Assembly (NCBI RefSeq): GCF_030161635.1
Contig: NZ_BSUO01000001.1
Coordinates: 3,019,199 to 3,083,198 of the forward strand
Length of the DNA: 64,000 nt
Source of the DNA: Mobilicoccus caccae
GTDB taxonomy: Bacteria > Actinomycetota > Actinomycetes > Actinomycetales > Dermatophilaceae
Direction: 5' to 3'
This document shows, piece by piece, positions 46,223-56,631 of the stretch; positions within the stretch are counted from its first letter, which is position 1, and every line of letters starts with the position of its first letter. A program made the position numbers and the translations under genes. A model generated the notes under the pieces. The model searched no databases and was not told the DNA's origin. It worked only from the letters and a program-made list of their open reading frames with translations.

Positions 46223-46268
46223 GCCCCCCATCATCACCCACGGGCATCGGCCACACCGCCGCCCCTGG

Positions 46269-46955
46269 TCAACTCACGTGTGGCAGCGAGCTGAACTTCT
46301 CCAACGCGCGAACCGAACCCGAGATGATGATCTCGTCGCCCTGGTGCGCGATCGTCTCCCGGTCGGCGTACGTGAAGCCCATCCCGGGCTTCTTGATGCC
46401 GACGACCGTGATGCGGTGGCGCGAGCGCAGATCGGACTTGCCGAGGGGGATCCCCCAGGTGACGGTCGGCGCGAGGATGCGCGCGAGGCCGTAGCCGCCC
46501 TCGAGCTCCATGAAGTCCTCCATGGTGCCGACGATCTGGTGCGCGACCCGCAACCCCATCGCCCGCTCGGGGTAGACGACGTGGTGGGCACCGACCCGCG
46601 CAAGGATCTTGCCGTGCTTGCTGGTGATGGCCTTGGCCCAGATCTCCGGCACCCCCGCCTCCGACAGCGCGAGGACCGTGAGGACGCTGGCCTCGATGTC
46701 GGACCCGATCGCGACGACGGCCCGGTCGAAGGAGGAGACGCCGAGTTGCATGAGTGCCTCCTCGTCGGTGGTGTCCGCCTGGACGACGTGGGTCAGCTGC
46801 GAGGACCAGCGCTGCACGAGAACGGGATTCTCGTCGATCGCCAGGACCTCCTTGTCCATCTCGACCAGGGAGGTCGCGACCGACGACCCGAATCGTCCGA
46901 GACCGACGACGAGCACCGACTCGGCGACTCCGCGGATCCGCTTCTTGTCCGACAC
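46269..46955 (-). CDS. Potassium channel regulatory subunit TrkA/KtrA type
   Basis: Cytoplasmic gating subunit of the Trk/Ktr K+ uptake system. The 228 residues have an RCK-N Rossmann domain (SVLVVGLGRFGSSVATSLVEMDKEVLAIDENP, with GxGxxG) and an RCK-C domain (SDLRSRHRITVVGIKKPG ... HQGDEIIISGSVRALEKFSSL). The gene lies 67 bp behind the trkH-type gene and in the same direction. Confidence 0.93.
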   Translation of the reverse strand: MSDKKRIRGVAESVLVVGLGRFGSSVATSLVEMDKEVLAIDENPVLVQRWSSQLTHVVQADTTDEEALMQLGVSSFDRAVVAIGSDIEASVLTVLALSEAGVPEIWAKAITSKHGKILARVGAHHVVYPERAMGLRVAHQIVGTMEDFMELEGGYGLARILAPTVTWGIPLGKSDLRSRHRITVVGIKKPGMGFTYADRETIAHQGDEIIISGSVRALEKFSSLPHVS

Positions 46956-47022
46956 TGCACGCTCCTGGAATGGGTGGGGTGGGGGCGACGGGGGATCTCG
47001 ACGAGCCCTCCCGCCTCTGCGA

Positions 47023-48366
47023 TCAACCGACGATCGGCCGCTCTTCGGGCAGGTGGTAGTGACGCGTCGCGGTCCGCAGGGCGAGGGCCGAGGCCGCGGT
47101 GAAGGTGCCGACGCGGCCCAGGAACATGAGCACCATCAGCGTGATCTGTCCCCCGGCGGGGAGTTCGGGCGTGATGCCCATGGAGAGGCCGACCGTGCCG
47201 AACGCTGAGGTCACGTCGAACAGCACGTGCGGCAGCGGCAGGTTGGTCAGGATCGCGAGCATCATCGTCCCCCCGACGAGGCACGCGACGGCCAGCAGCG
47301 CCACGGTGACGGCCTGCCGCAGGGTCTCATCGCCGATGCGGCGGTGTGCCACCGTGACGTCCCGCTCACCGCGCGCCACCGCGAGGATGAGGAAGGCGAG
47401 GAGGAAGAAGGTCGACACCTTGATGCCCCCCGAGGTGCCCGCGCTACCGCCGCCGATGAACATCATGACGATGGTCGTGATCGTCGTCTCGTCCTTGATG
47501 AGGGCGTAGTCGACGATGTTGAAACCTCCGGAGCGTGGCATCACCCCGCCGGCGATCGCGGCCGTCACCTTCTCCAGCACCGAGAAACTCCCGATCGTGT
47601 CGGGGTTGTCCCACTCGAATATCAAGAAAGCGGCGAAGGTGAGCACGAACAGCAGGATGAAGCCGTAGAAGGACAACCGTGTGTGCACCGACCAGTTGCG
47701 CGGCCGGCGCCACTTCTGAAGCAGTTCCCAGAACACCGGGTACCCGATGCTGCCGGCGAACACCGTCACACTCATGACGATGATGGTCAGCGGATCGGCG
47801 ATGAACCCCATGATGCTGTCGGAGTGCAACGCGAATCCGGCGTTGGTGAATGACATGCCCGCGTACCAGATCCCGTGCCAGATCGCCTGCGGCCATTCGG
47901 TCCCGTGGGTGAAGTGGAATCGCAAGGTGAGGATCACGGCGGCCACGGCCTCGGCGACGAGCATGCTCGTGGCGATCCGCAGCACCACCCGGCGGGCCTG
48001 TCCGAGGCTCTGGGTCTGGGTCTCCGTCTGCACGACCAGCGTTCCGGAGAGCTCGATGTGCCCCTTGACCAGGATCGCAAGCAGGGTCGCGATCGACATG
48101 ATGCCGAAGCCGCCCATCTGGGTGAGCAGCAGGATGATGAACTGGCCGAACGGCGTCCAGTAGGTGGCGGTGTCGACGACGGTCAGCCCGGTGATGCAGG
48201 TGGCCGACACCGCCGTGAAGGTTGCGACCATCGGCCGGACCTGACCGTCGTGGTGCGTGGCGGGGATCAGCAGGAGCAGCGTGCCGATCGCGATGACGCC
48301 GAGGAACGCCAACGGCACGAGACGGACAGGTCGACGCATGACCTTGTCCACCACGGTGTTCGCCAT
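47023..48366 (-). CDS. Potassium uptake membrane protein TrkH/KtrB type
   Basis: K+-translocating subunit, 447 residues, about eight to ten membrane helices. Four pore-like repeats are visible: FTAVSATCITGLTVVDTATYWTPFGQ, GIWYAGMSFTNAGFALHSDS, GSAGTSGGIKVSTF and TSAFGTVGLSMGITPELP, each with the TGL/NAG/TSGG/VG filter motif. Start MANTVVDKVMRRPVRLVPLAFLGV at 48366; the upstream frame has no RBS. It pairs with the adjacent regulatory subunit. Confidence 0.93.
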   Translation of the reverse strand: MANTVVDKVMRRPVRLVPLAFLGVIAIGTLLLLIPATHHDGQVRPMVATFTAVSATCITGLTVVDTATYWTPFGQFIILLLTQMGGFGIMSIATLLAILVKGHIELSGTLVVQTETQTQSLGQARRVVLRIATSMLVAEAVAAVILTLRFHFTHGTEWPQAIWHGIWYAGMSFTNAGFALHSDSIMGFIADPLTIIVMSVTVFAGSIGYPVFWELLQKWRRPRNWSVHTRLSFYGFILLFVLTFAAFLIFEWDNPDTIGSFSVLEKVTAAIAGGVMPRSGGFNIVDYALIKDETTITTIVMMFIGGGSAGTSGGIKVSTFFLLAFLILAVARGERDVTVAHRRIGDETLRQAVTVALLAVACLVGGTMMLAILTNLPLPHVLFDVTSAFGTVGLSMGITPELPAGGQITLMVLMFLGRVGTFTAASALALRTATRHYHLPEERPIVG

Positions 48367-48508
48367 GACGATGCTCCTGGCCGAAAGAACGCGGGGACCG
48401 GGCCTGACCTGAGGCTCGGCGATCCCCGACCGGGCCACGATCGTCGATTGTGACACCTCACCTGACCTGCGGCCAGAGGCGTTCTGTCCCACCGGCCTCC
48501 GACGCGGT

Positions 48509-49560
<1,052 letters not shown>

Positions 49561-49574
49561 GCGCTCATTCTTCC

Positions 49575-49663
49575 CCCATCCCCACCTCGGACAGTAGGGG
49601 AGGTCTCACACAGCCGCGCGTGACCCACTGTTTCGTCCTCACCTACTGTCCGAGGCGGATGGG
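49575..49663. repeat. Inverted repeat upstream of the nuclease-like gene
   Basis: Arms 49575-49598 (minus orientation) and 49642-49663 share CCTACTGTCCGAGG and the following bases; they differ only by one insertion and one substitution. The spacer is 43 bp. The right arm is one of the dispersed CCTACTGT-NN-GAGG copies that recur at 50857 and 18657. Confidence 0.6.
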
Positions 49664-49753
49664 TTATCCACAGCGACTCTCCGGAACGGAACACGGTCGA
49701 CCGCCTGGGGATGAACACGGCGGTGGATGCATCGCGACGGCCACCCTGCGGTC

Positions 49754-50830
49754 ATGTCGATCTCGAACCCGCCACCCCCGCTGCTCCCCCTTCTCCCCGC
49801 TGTCACCCACTCTCGCTATCACGCACGCGAAGAGCTCCGCCGGGCGCTCGACGTCGACGTCGCCGCCCGCGTGGGACCCGACGCCTACCTCCTGCCCGCC
49901 ACCCCCGCCGGCACATGGCAGCGCCGCCGGGAGGTCTCTCTGGCGCGATGCGTCGCCGCCTGCGATCGCCTCGGACCCGACGTCGTGCTGTCGCACGTGT
50001 CCGCAGCAATCCTCTACGGGCTATGGGTGCCCAACGCGGAGTGGCCCGTTCACACGACGCAGCAGTTCAGGGCCGGTTCACCGAGACAGGTCGACGAGCA
50101 CGTCCGGCACTGCAGGCCCTTGACCGCCGACGAGGTCGTCGAGACACCAGCCGGACTGCGCATCACCTCGCTGGAACGGACCATCGTCGACACCATCACG
50201 ATGCTCTCCCCCGACTGGGCCCTGGCAGTGGCTGACAGTGCGATGCGTCTGGTGCTCGGTCCGACCCGCAGTGACAAGAACGGTGAACGCGACCTCTTGC
50301 GGCGGGAATGGTCCGACGTCCTCGAGGAGCGAGGCCCGCGTCGAGGGAGGCGTCACGCCCGTGCGGTGCTCGCGATCGCCGATCACCGGTCCGAGTCCCC
50401 ATTGGAGTCCCGGATGCGGTGCGCCGTTGCCCGCGCCGGTCTGCCTACCCCTGCACTGCAGGTAGAGGTCGTCACTCACCTCGGAGATCGATACGTGGAT
50501 CTCGGCTGGTGGCTCACCTCTCCCGACGGGACCCGGAGGTTCGTCGGCTTCGAGGTCGACGGCGACGTCAAGTACGACGAGGCCGATTCCGAGAGCGCGC
50601 GCAACGCCGTCGCTGCGGAGAAGCGTCGCGAGGACGCCATCCGGGAGTCCATCAGGAGCGAAGGTTGCGAGGTCACCATGCTGCGTTCATCGGATGACAT
50701 CGAGCACGACGTGGATCGGCTCGCACGAGCCCTCGATCCCAGCGGCCGGATGACCCGGATCCCCAACCTGGACCTCTTGTCGACGCGCGCCTACTCCATT
50801 CTCAAACAGCAGGCGAGGTCGAGACCGTAG
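49754..50830 (+). CDS. AbiEi-like/DUF559-type protein with a restriction-endonuclease fold
   Basis: 358 residues. The N-terminal half (about 15-150) resembles the AbiEi antitoxin type: SLARCVAACDRLGPDVVLSHVSAAILYGLWVP and ITSLERTIVDTITML. The C-terminal half (about 215-330) has a PD-(D/E)xK-like core: SPLESRMRCAVARAGLPTP, then GDRYVDLGWW, FVGFEVDGDVKYDE and EKRREDAIRESIRSEGCEVTMLRSSD. Asp in YVDLGW, Glu in FEVDG and Lys in VKY are the candidate catalytic residues. Such proteins occur in several copies in actinobacteria, with unknown role. The ATG at 49754 has no clear RBS. Direct repeats lie on both sides. Confidence 0.75.
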   Translation: MSISNPPPPLLPLLPAVTHSRYHAREELRRALDVDVAARVGPDAYLLPATPAGTWQRRREVSLARCVAACDRLGPDVVLSHVSAAILYGLWVPNAEWPVHTTQQFRAGSPRQVDEHVRHCRPLTADEVVETPAGLRITSLERTIVDTITMLSPDWALAVADSAMRLVLGPTRSDKNGERDLLRREWSDVLEERGPRRGRRHARAVLAIADHRSESPLESRMRCAVARAGLPTPALQVEVVTHLGDRYVDLGWWLTSPDGTRRFVGFEVDGDVKYDEADSESARNAVAAEKRREDAIRESIRSEGCEVTMLRSSDDIEHDVDRLARALDPSGRMTRIPNLDLLSTRAYSILKQQARSRP

Positions 50831-50853
50831 CGCCTGCGGTGCTGTCTCACCCC

Positions 50854-50876
50854 TCACCTACTGTTTGAGGTGGATA
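50854..50876 (+). repeat. Direct repeat downstream of the nuclease-like gene
   Basis: CTCACCTACTGTTTGAGGTG followed by GAT matches 49638-49660 (CTCACCTACTGTCCGAGGCG then GAT) at all but three of 23 positions. With that copy it brackets the nuclease-like gene. A related copy is at 18657-18675. Confidence 0.6.
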
Positions 50877-50891
50877 CGGGCGGGGGTCTCG

Positions 50892-52265
<1,374 letters not shown>

Positions 52266-52344
52266 TGCTTCTCCAGGTGGAGTCGTCAGGGGTGAGGCGG
52301 GTGTCTCACCGTACCGGCAGGCCGGGAGACGCGTCGACGCGTGA

Positions 52345-52382
52345 CGAACGGCCCCGCGGCGGTGGGCCGGCGGGGCCGTTCG
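52345..52382 (-). terminator. Terminator of glyA
   Basis: A 12-bp perfect stem CGAACGGCCCCG/CGGGGCCGTTCG (52345-52356 and 52371-52382) lies 10 bp beyond the glyA stop. Confidence 0.7.
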
Positions 52383-52392
52383 GTCGCGGGGA

Positions 52393-53664
52393 TCAGCCCA
52401 GCGCGGGGTACAGCGGGAACGCGGTGGTCAGCGCCTTGACGCGCGCCTGCAGCTCGGAGACGGTCTCGTCCGACAGCTCCGGGTGCAGCGCCGTCGCGAT
52501 GATGTCGGCGACCTCGGTGAACTCCGTGGCGCCGAATCCACGGGTGGCCAGGGCCGGGGTGCCGATGCGCAGACCGGAGGTGACCATCGGCGGACGCGGG
52601 TCGTTGGGAACCGCGTTGCGGTTGACGGTGATGCCGATGCGGTGGAGCAGATCCTCGGCCTGTTGCCCGTCGAGGGAGCTCTCGCGCAGGTCGACCAGGA
52701 CGAGGTGGACGTCGGTGCCGCCGGAGAGGACGTGCACGCCGGCCTGCGCCATCTCGTCGGTCATCAGGCGCTCGGCGAGGATGCGGGCGCCCTCGACGGT
52801 GCGGTTCTGCAGCTCGATGAACTCAGGCTCGGCGGCCAGCTTGAACGCCACCGCCTTGGCCGCGATGACGTGCTCGAGCGGCCCACCCTGCATGCCGGGG
52901 AACACCGCCGAGTTGAACTTCTTCGACAGGTCGGGGTCGTTGGTGAGGATGACCCCGCCGCGCGGACCGCGCAGCGTCTTGTGCGTGGTCGACGTGGTGA
53001 CGTGGGCGTGCGGCACCGGGTTGGGGTAGAGGCCGGCGGCCACCAGCCCGGCGAAGTGCGCCATGTCGACCATGAGGTAGGCGTCGACCTCGTCGGCGAT
53101 CTCGCGGAACCTGGCGAAGTCGAGCTGCCGCGGGTAGGCCGACCAGCCGACGATGATCATCTGCGGGCGGGTCTCGCGGGCCAGGCGCGCGACCTCGTCC
53201 ATGTCGATGAGGCCCTTCTCGTCCACGTGGTAGGGCGTGACCTCGAACATCTTGCCGCTGTAGTTGATCCGCATGCCGTGGGTGAGGTGCCCACCGTGCG
53301 CGAGATCGAGACCGAGGATGCGGTCGCCCGGCTTGAGCAGGGCGAAGTACACGGCCGTGTTGGCCTGGGCACCCGAGTGCGGCTGGACGTTGGCGAACCG
53401 GGCTCCGAACAGCGACTTGAGCCGGTCGCGCGCGAGGTCCTCGATGACGTCGACGTGCTCGCAGCCGCCGTAGTAGCGCCGACCGGGATACCCCTCGGCG
53501 TACTTGTTCGTGGCCACCGACCCCTGGGCCTGCATGACCGCGACCGGGGCGAAGTTCTCCGAGGCGATCATCTCGAGGGTGTGTTCCTGACGGAGGCGCT
53601 CGTCGTCCAGGGCCTTCGCGATCTCCGGGTCGACGTCGTTCAGCGGCTGATTCAGCAGGTTCAT
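52393..53664 (-). CDS. glyA: Serine hydroxymethyltransferase
   Basis: PLP enzyme interconverting serine and glycine with tetrahydrofolate. The 423 residues have [41 protein letters not shown] (substrate/PLP region), [23 protein letters not shown], the PLP lysine in [15 protein letters not shown], and a typical C-terminal domain. No glycine riboswitch was seen in the 56 bp between it and the divergent PHP gene. Confidence 0.97.
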   Translation of the reverse strand: MNLLNQPLNDVDPEIAKALDDERLRQEHTLEMIASENFAPVAVMQAQGSVATNKYAEGYPGRRYYGGCEHVDVIEDLARDRLKSLFGARFANVQPHSGAQANTAVYFALLKPGDRILGLDLAHGGHLTHGMRINYSGKMFEVTPYHVDEKGLIDMDEVARLARETRPQMIIVGWSAYPRQLDFARFREIADEVDAYLMVDMAHFAGLVAAGLYPNPVPHAHVTTSTTHKTLRGPRGGVILTNDPDLSKKFNSAVFPGMQGGPLEHVIAAKAVAFKLAAEPEFIELQNRTVEGARILAERLMTDEMAQAGVHVLSGGTDVHLVLVDLRESSLDGQQAEDLLHRIGITVNRNAVPNDPRPPMVTSGLRIGTPALATRGFGATEFTEVADIIATALHPELSDETVSELQARVKALTTAFPLYPALG

Positions 53665-53720
53665 GGCGGCAGTCTTCCACGACGGGTGGCCGTGAGAAGA
53701 AGGTGGACGAGAATCGCGTC

Positions 53721-54754
53721 ATGAGCTCTTCCGGTGACTCTCAGATCGAGCCCCTCGACGCGCTGCGCCGCATCGCGTTCCTCATGGAGCGCAGTCGTGG
53801 CGAGACCCGCAAGGTGGAGGCGTTCCGCAAGGCCGCGGCGACGGTGATGGCCACCGACGACGACGAGCTGCGCGAGCGCGCGCAGGCCGGCACGCTCACG
53901 GCGCTGCCGTCGGTGGGGGCGAGCACCGCCAAGGTCATCGAGCAGGCGCTGGCCGGGCAGGTGCCCGACTATCTCGCCAAGCAGGACGACGGCCCGCTCG
54001 TCGACGGCGGCGACACCGTGCTGGCCGCGCTGCGGGGCGATCTGCACTCCCACTCGGACTGGTCCGACGGTGGCTCCCCCATCGAGGAGATGGTCGCGAC
54101 CTGCCTCGAACTCGGGCGGGAGTACCAGGCCCTCACCGACCACTCCCCCGCCTCAAGGTGGCGAACGGCCTGTCGGCGGAGCGTCTGGCCTCCCAACTCG
54201 TCGTCGTCGAGCGGATCAACGAGCACCTCGGCGATGAGTTCCGGCTGCTCAAGGGCATCGAGGTCGACATCCTCGACGACGGCGCCCTCGACCAGGAGGA
54301 GAAGATGCTCGACCGACTCGACGTCGTCGTCGCCTCGGTGCACAGCAAGCTGCGCATGGCGAAGGCGCCGATGACCCGGCGGATGATCGCCGCCGTGGAG
54401 AACCGGCACGTCGATGTGCTCGGCCACTGCACGGGTCGTCTCGTCGAGGGCTCGCGGGGAACGCGCGACCAGAGCACGTTCGACGCCGAGGCCGTGTTCG
54501 CCGCCTGCGCCGAGCACGGGGTGGCCGTCGAGATCAACTCGCGCCCCGAGCGGTGCGACCCGCCGGACGACCTCATCGCGATGGCGCTGGATGCCGGATG
54601 CCTGTTCTCCATCGACACCGACGCCCACGCGCCGGGCCAGCTCGACTTTCTCGCCTACGGCGCCGAACGGGCCGAGCGGTTGGGGGTCCCCGTCGAGCGG
54701 ATCGTCTCCACGTGGCCGCTGGAGGACCTCCTGGAGTGGACGCACCGCCGCTGA
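53721..54754 (+). CDS. PHP-domain protein with N-terminal HhH region (frameshifted)
   Basis: Similar to the C-terminal PHP part of PolX-like proteins without the polymerase core. The N-terminal helix-hairpin-helix region (LDALRRIAFLMERSRGETRKVEAFRKAAATV, LTALPSVGASTAKVIEQAL) precedes the PHP phosphoesterase: GDLHSHSDWSDGGSPIEEM (HxH), then GHCTGR and DTDAHAPGQLDFL. After LTDHSP the frame shifts. One base added to the C-run 54145-54149 gives RLKVANGLSAERLASQL, about 344 residues. The physiological substrate is unknown. Confidence 0.88.
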
Positions 54755-54820
54755 CCAGCATCGGACCGGTGCTACCGACCCCGCGACACACGGCCGGTGG
54801 AAGGGGTGGACCGGCCGGTT

Positions 54821-54849
54821 TTGGAGCTGGGCACTTCGTCACCTATGCT
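54821..54849 (+). promoter_or_regulatory. Promoter of the tRNA cluster
   Basis: -35 TTGGAG (54821-54826), 17-bp spacer, -10 TATGCT (54844-54849), about 65 bp before tRNA-Glu. Confidence 0.55.
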
Positions 54850-54915
54850 TCTTCAAGTCCTCGACGGATCCGAGCTGCTGGTAAGCACGGCGGCGAGGAC
54901 CTGGAGAGACACCAG

Positions 54916-54988
54916 GTCCCCATCGTCTAGCGGCCTAGGACCCCGCCCTTTCACGGCGGTAGCACGGGTTCGAATCCCGTTGGGGATA
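54916..54988 (+). tRNA. tRNA-Glu (anticodon TTC)
   Basis: Acceptor GTCCCCA with TGGGGAT, anticodon loop CCTTTCACG (TTC), T-arm ACGGGTTCGAATCCCGT, discriminator A. Position 1 pairs G with U. Confidence 0.94.
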
Positions 54989-55016
54989 CGCAGTACAGTT
55001 GAACACCTCATCACGA

Positions 55017-55090
55017 GGCCCCGTAGCGCAGTTGGTTAGCGCGCCGCCCTGTCACGGCGGAGGTCGCCGGTTCGAGCCCGGTCGGGGTCG
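55017..55090 (+). tRNA. tRNA-Asp (anticodon GTC)
   Basis: Acceptor GGCCCCG with CGGGGTC, D-arm GCGCAGTTGGTTAGCGC, anticodon loop CCTGTCACG (GTC), T-arm GCCGGTTCGAGCCCGGT, discriminator G. 28 bp behind tRNA-Glu. Confidence 0.95.
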
Positions 55091-55103
55091 CTCTTCTTGT
55101 CAG

Positions 55104-55180
55104 GGCCAGGTAGCTCAGTTGGTACGAGCGTCCGACTGAAAATCGGAAGGTCGGCGGTTCGACCCCGCCCCTGGCCACCA
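55104..55180 (+). tRNA. tRNA-Phe (anticodon GAA), CCA encoded
   Basis: Acceptor GGCCAGG with CCTGGCC, D-arm GCTCAGTTGGTACGAGC, anticodon loop ACTGAAAAT (GAA), T-arm GGCGGTTCGACCCCGCC, discriminator A and an encoded CCA (55178-55180). Last of Glu-Asp-Phe. Confidence 0.95.
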
Positions 55181-55183
55181 CAT

Positions 55184-55219
55184 GAAAGCCGCAGATCGGA
55201 TTCCCGGTCTGCGGCTTTC
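55184..55219 (+). terminator. Terminator of the tRNA operon
   Basis: An 11-bp perfect stem (55184-55194 and 55209-55219, GAAAGCCGCAG) directly after tRNA-Phe. The remaining 55220-55517 has no recognised gene; it is less GC-rich and probably holds the promoter of the downstream regulator. Confidence 0.75.
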
Positions 55220-55517
55220 GCGTTGCCCCGCCGCTCCCCTTCGCCCCGCGCCGGAACGCGCGGAGATGCCGACCGGACTCCCACGCCTCACCCGAACCGG
55301 GCTCCTCGTGCATTCCCGAAAATAGCCTGAATGCCTTTTCATCCCTCGTCCAAGTCGGACGCCTGACTGCCCTAAACCCCCTCCGACCTGCGACGATGCA
55401 GTTGCCACAGCTGCTTTCATGACTTAACGTCAATGGTGGCGTCAGTCTCGGGGGGACCACAGCGCACGGCTGTAGCTGACGTGTGCTATCCGGTCGGGCT
55501 GATGGGGAGGGACACGA

Positions 55518-56168
55518 ATGACCAGGGCTATGTCGGCCACTGAGCGTGCATATACCGATACGAGGGAGAAGATCCTCGACGGTCATCACGCCGGTGGTGA
55601 AGTGATCACCGAGGGGCAGGTCTCTGCCGCGCTCGGAATCAGTCGGACACCGGTGCGCGAGGCCTTTCTGCGCCTGCAGTCCGAAGGTCTGCTGGAGTTG
55701 TACCCCAAACGTGGCGCGGTCGTCGTCCCGCTCTCCGACGACGAGGTCGCCTCGGTGATGGAGACGCGGGAACTCATCGAGACGTTCGCGGCCACCAAGG
55801 TCCTCACCGAGTTCGACGAACCCCCGCGCGCCCTCGTGGACCGTATGTGGGAACTCGTCGGCGAACAACAACGCCACCTGCACAACGGGTCGATCGCCGC
55901 GTTCCACGAGGCCGACACCCAGTTCCACCTCGTCATGGTCGAGGCCTGCCAGAACGGCTTCCTCGTCGACCTCCTGCGCAGCCTGCGCGACCGCCAGCGC
56001 CGCCTGGCCTCCCGTCAGACGCGTGCGGCGACGCACGAACGCATGGAGGCTGCCTACAAGGAGCACGTCGCGCTCGTCGAGACGATCGCCAAGGGCGACC
56101 TCGACGACTCCCTCAGTTCCCTGCGCTCGCACCTGCGTCGCGCGCGAGGAGCGCTGCTGCAGCACTGA
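55518..56168 (+). CDS. GntR-family regulator, FadR subfamily (FCD domain)
   Basis: 216 residues. The N-terminal winged helix is AYTDTREKILDGHHAGGEVITEGQVSAALGISRTPVREAFLRLQSEGLLELYPKRGAVVVPLSDDE, the FCD domain follows with FHEADTQFHLVMVEACQNGFL, MEAAYKEHVALVETIAKGDL and the metal-binding histidines. ATG at 55518 has GGGAGGG upstream. No linked target gene is visible. Confidence 0.93.
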   Translation: MTRAMSATERAYTDTREKILDGHHAGGEVITEGQVSAALGISRTPVREAFLRLQSEGLLELYPKRGAVVVPLSDDEVASVMETRELIETFAATKVLTEFDEPPRALVDRMWELVGEQQRHLHNGSIAAFHEADTQFHLVMVEACQNGFLVDLLRSLRDRQRRLASRQTRAATHERMEAAYKEHVALVETIAKGDLDDSLSSLRSHLRRARGALLQH

Positions 56169-56181
56169 TCCCCCCACGCCA

Positions 56182-56215
56182 GACGAGCCCGTCCTCCCTC
56201 CAGGACGGGCTCGTC
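56182..56215. terminator. Bidirectional terminator
   Basis: A perfect 14-bp stem (56182-56195 and 56202-56215) with a 6-base loop lies between the GntR gene and the convergent flagellar-end gene. Confidence 0.75.
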
Positions 56216-56250
56216 GTCGTTCCCGGCCGTGCCGGCCGGGACGTCATGCG

Positions 56251-56631
56251 TCAGGACGCGCGGCGGTCCTGGCCGTAGGGGTCCTCGCCGTAGCCGAGGT
56301 CCTCGGTGGTCTCGGTCGTCCGGACCGTCTCCTCCTCGTCGGCGCCGAAGGACTTCACCACCGAATACACGAGTTGGCAGAGCAGCCACGACACGAGCAG
56401 CGCCGCGAGGAGGCGGACGACGGTCGGCCGGAACTCCAGGGAGCCGTCGAAGAAGGCCGTGAGCGTCGGCAGGGTCATGACGAGAGCGATGAGCACGACG
56501 AGCCCGAAAGGCAGGCCGCCGCTCTCCTCGACGATGACCTCTTCATAGGTCGTCGAGGAGCCCTTCTTGCCCTTGCGGCCCTTCTTGCCGCGCGCGCCGC
56601 CGCCCTTAGGCGGCCGTGACTTCCGCGACAT
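56251..56631 (-). CDS. Small membrane protein of unknown function at the end of the flagellar cluster
   Basis: 126 residues: a very basic Gly/Lys-rich N-terminus (SRKSRPPKGGGARGKKGRKGKKG), two membrane helices (LVVLIALVMTLPTLTAFF and VRLLAALLVSWLLCQLVYSVV) and an acidic tail (EDLGYGEDPYGQD). No family was recognised. Its start overlaps the last 26 bp of flhA once the flhA frameshift is corrected, so expression is probably coupled to flhA. Confidence 0.8.
   Translation of the reverse strand: MSRKSRPPKGGGARGKKGRKGKKGSSTTYEEVIVEESGGLPFGLVVLIALVMTLPTLTAFFDGSLEFRPTVVRLLAALLVSWLLCQLVYSVVKSFGADEEETVRTTETTEDLGYGEDPYGQDRRAS

Noticed and set aside
49575..50876. Insertion sequence around the nuclease-like gene
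   Set aside because: No transposase motif, and no target duplication was seen; the repeats are short and imperfect.
53665..53720. Glycine riboswitch before glyA
   Set aside because: Only 56 bp separate glyA from the divergent PHP gene, too short for the aptamer, and no matching sequence was seen.
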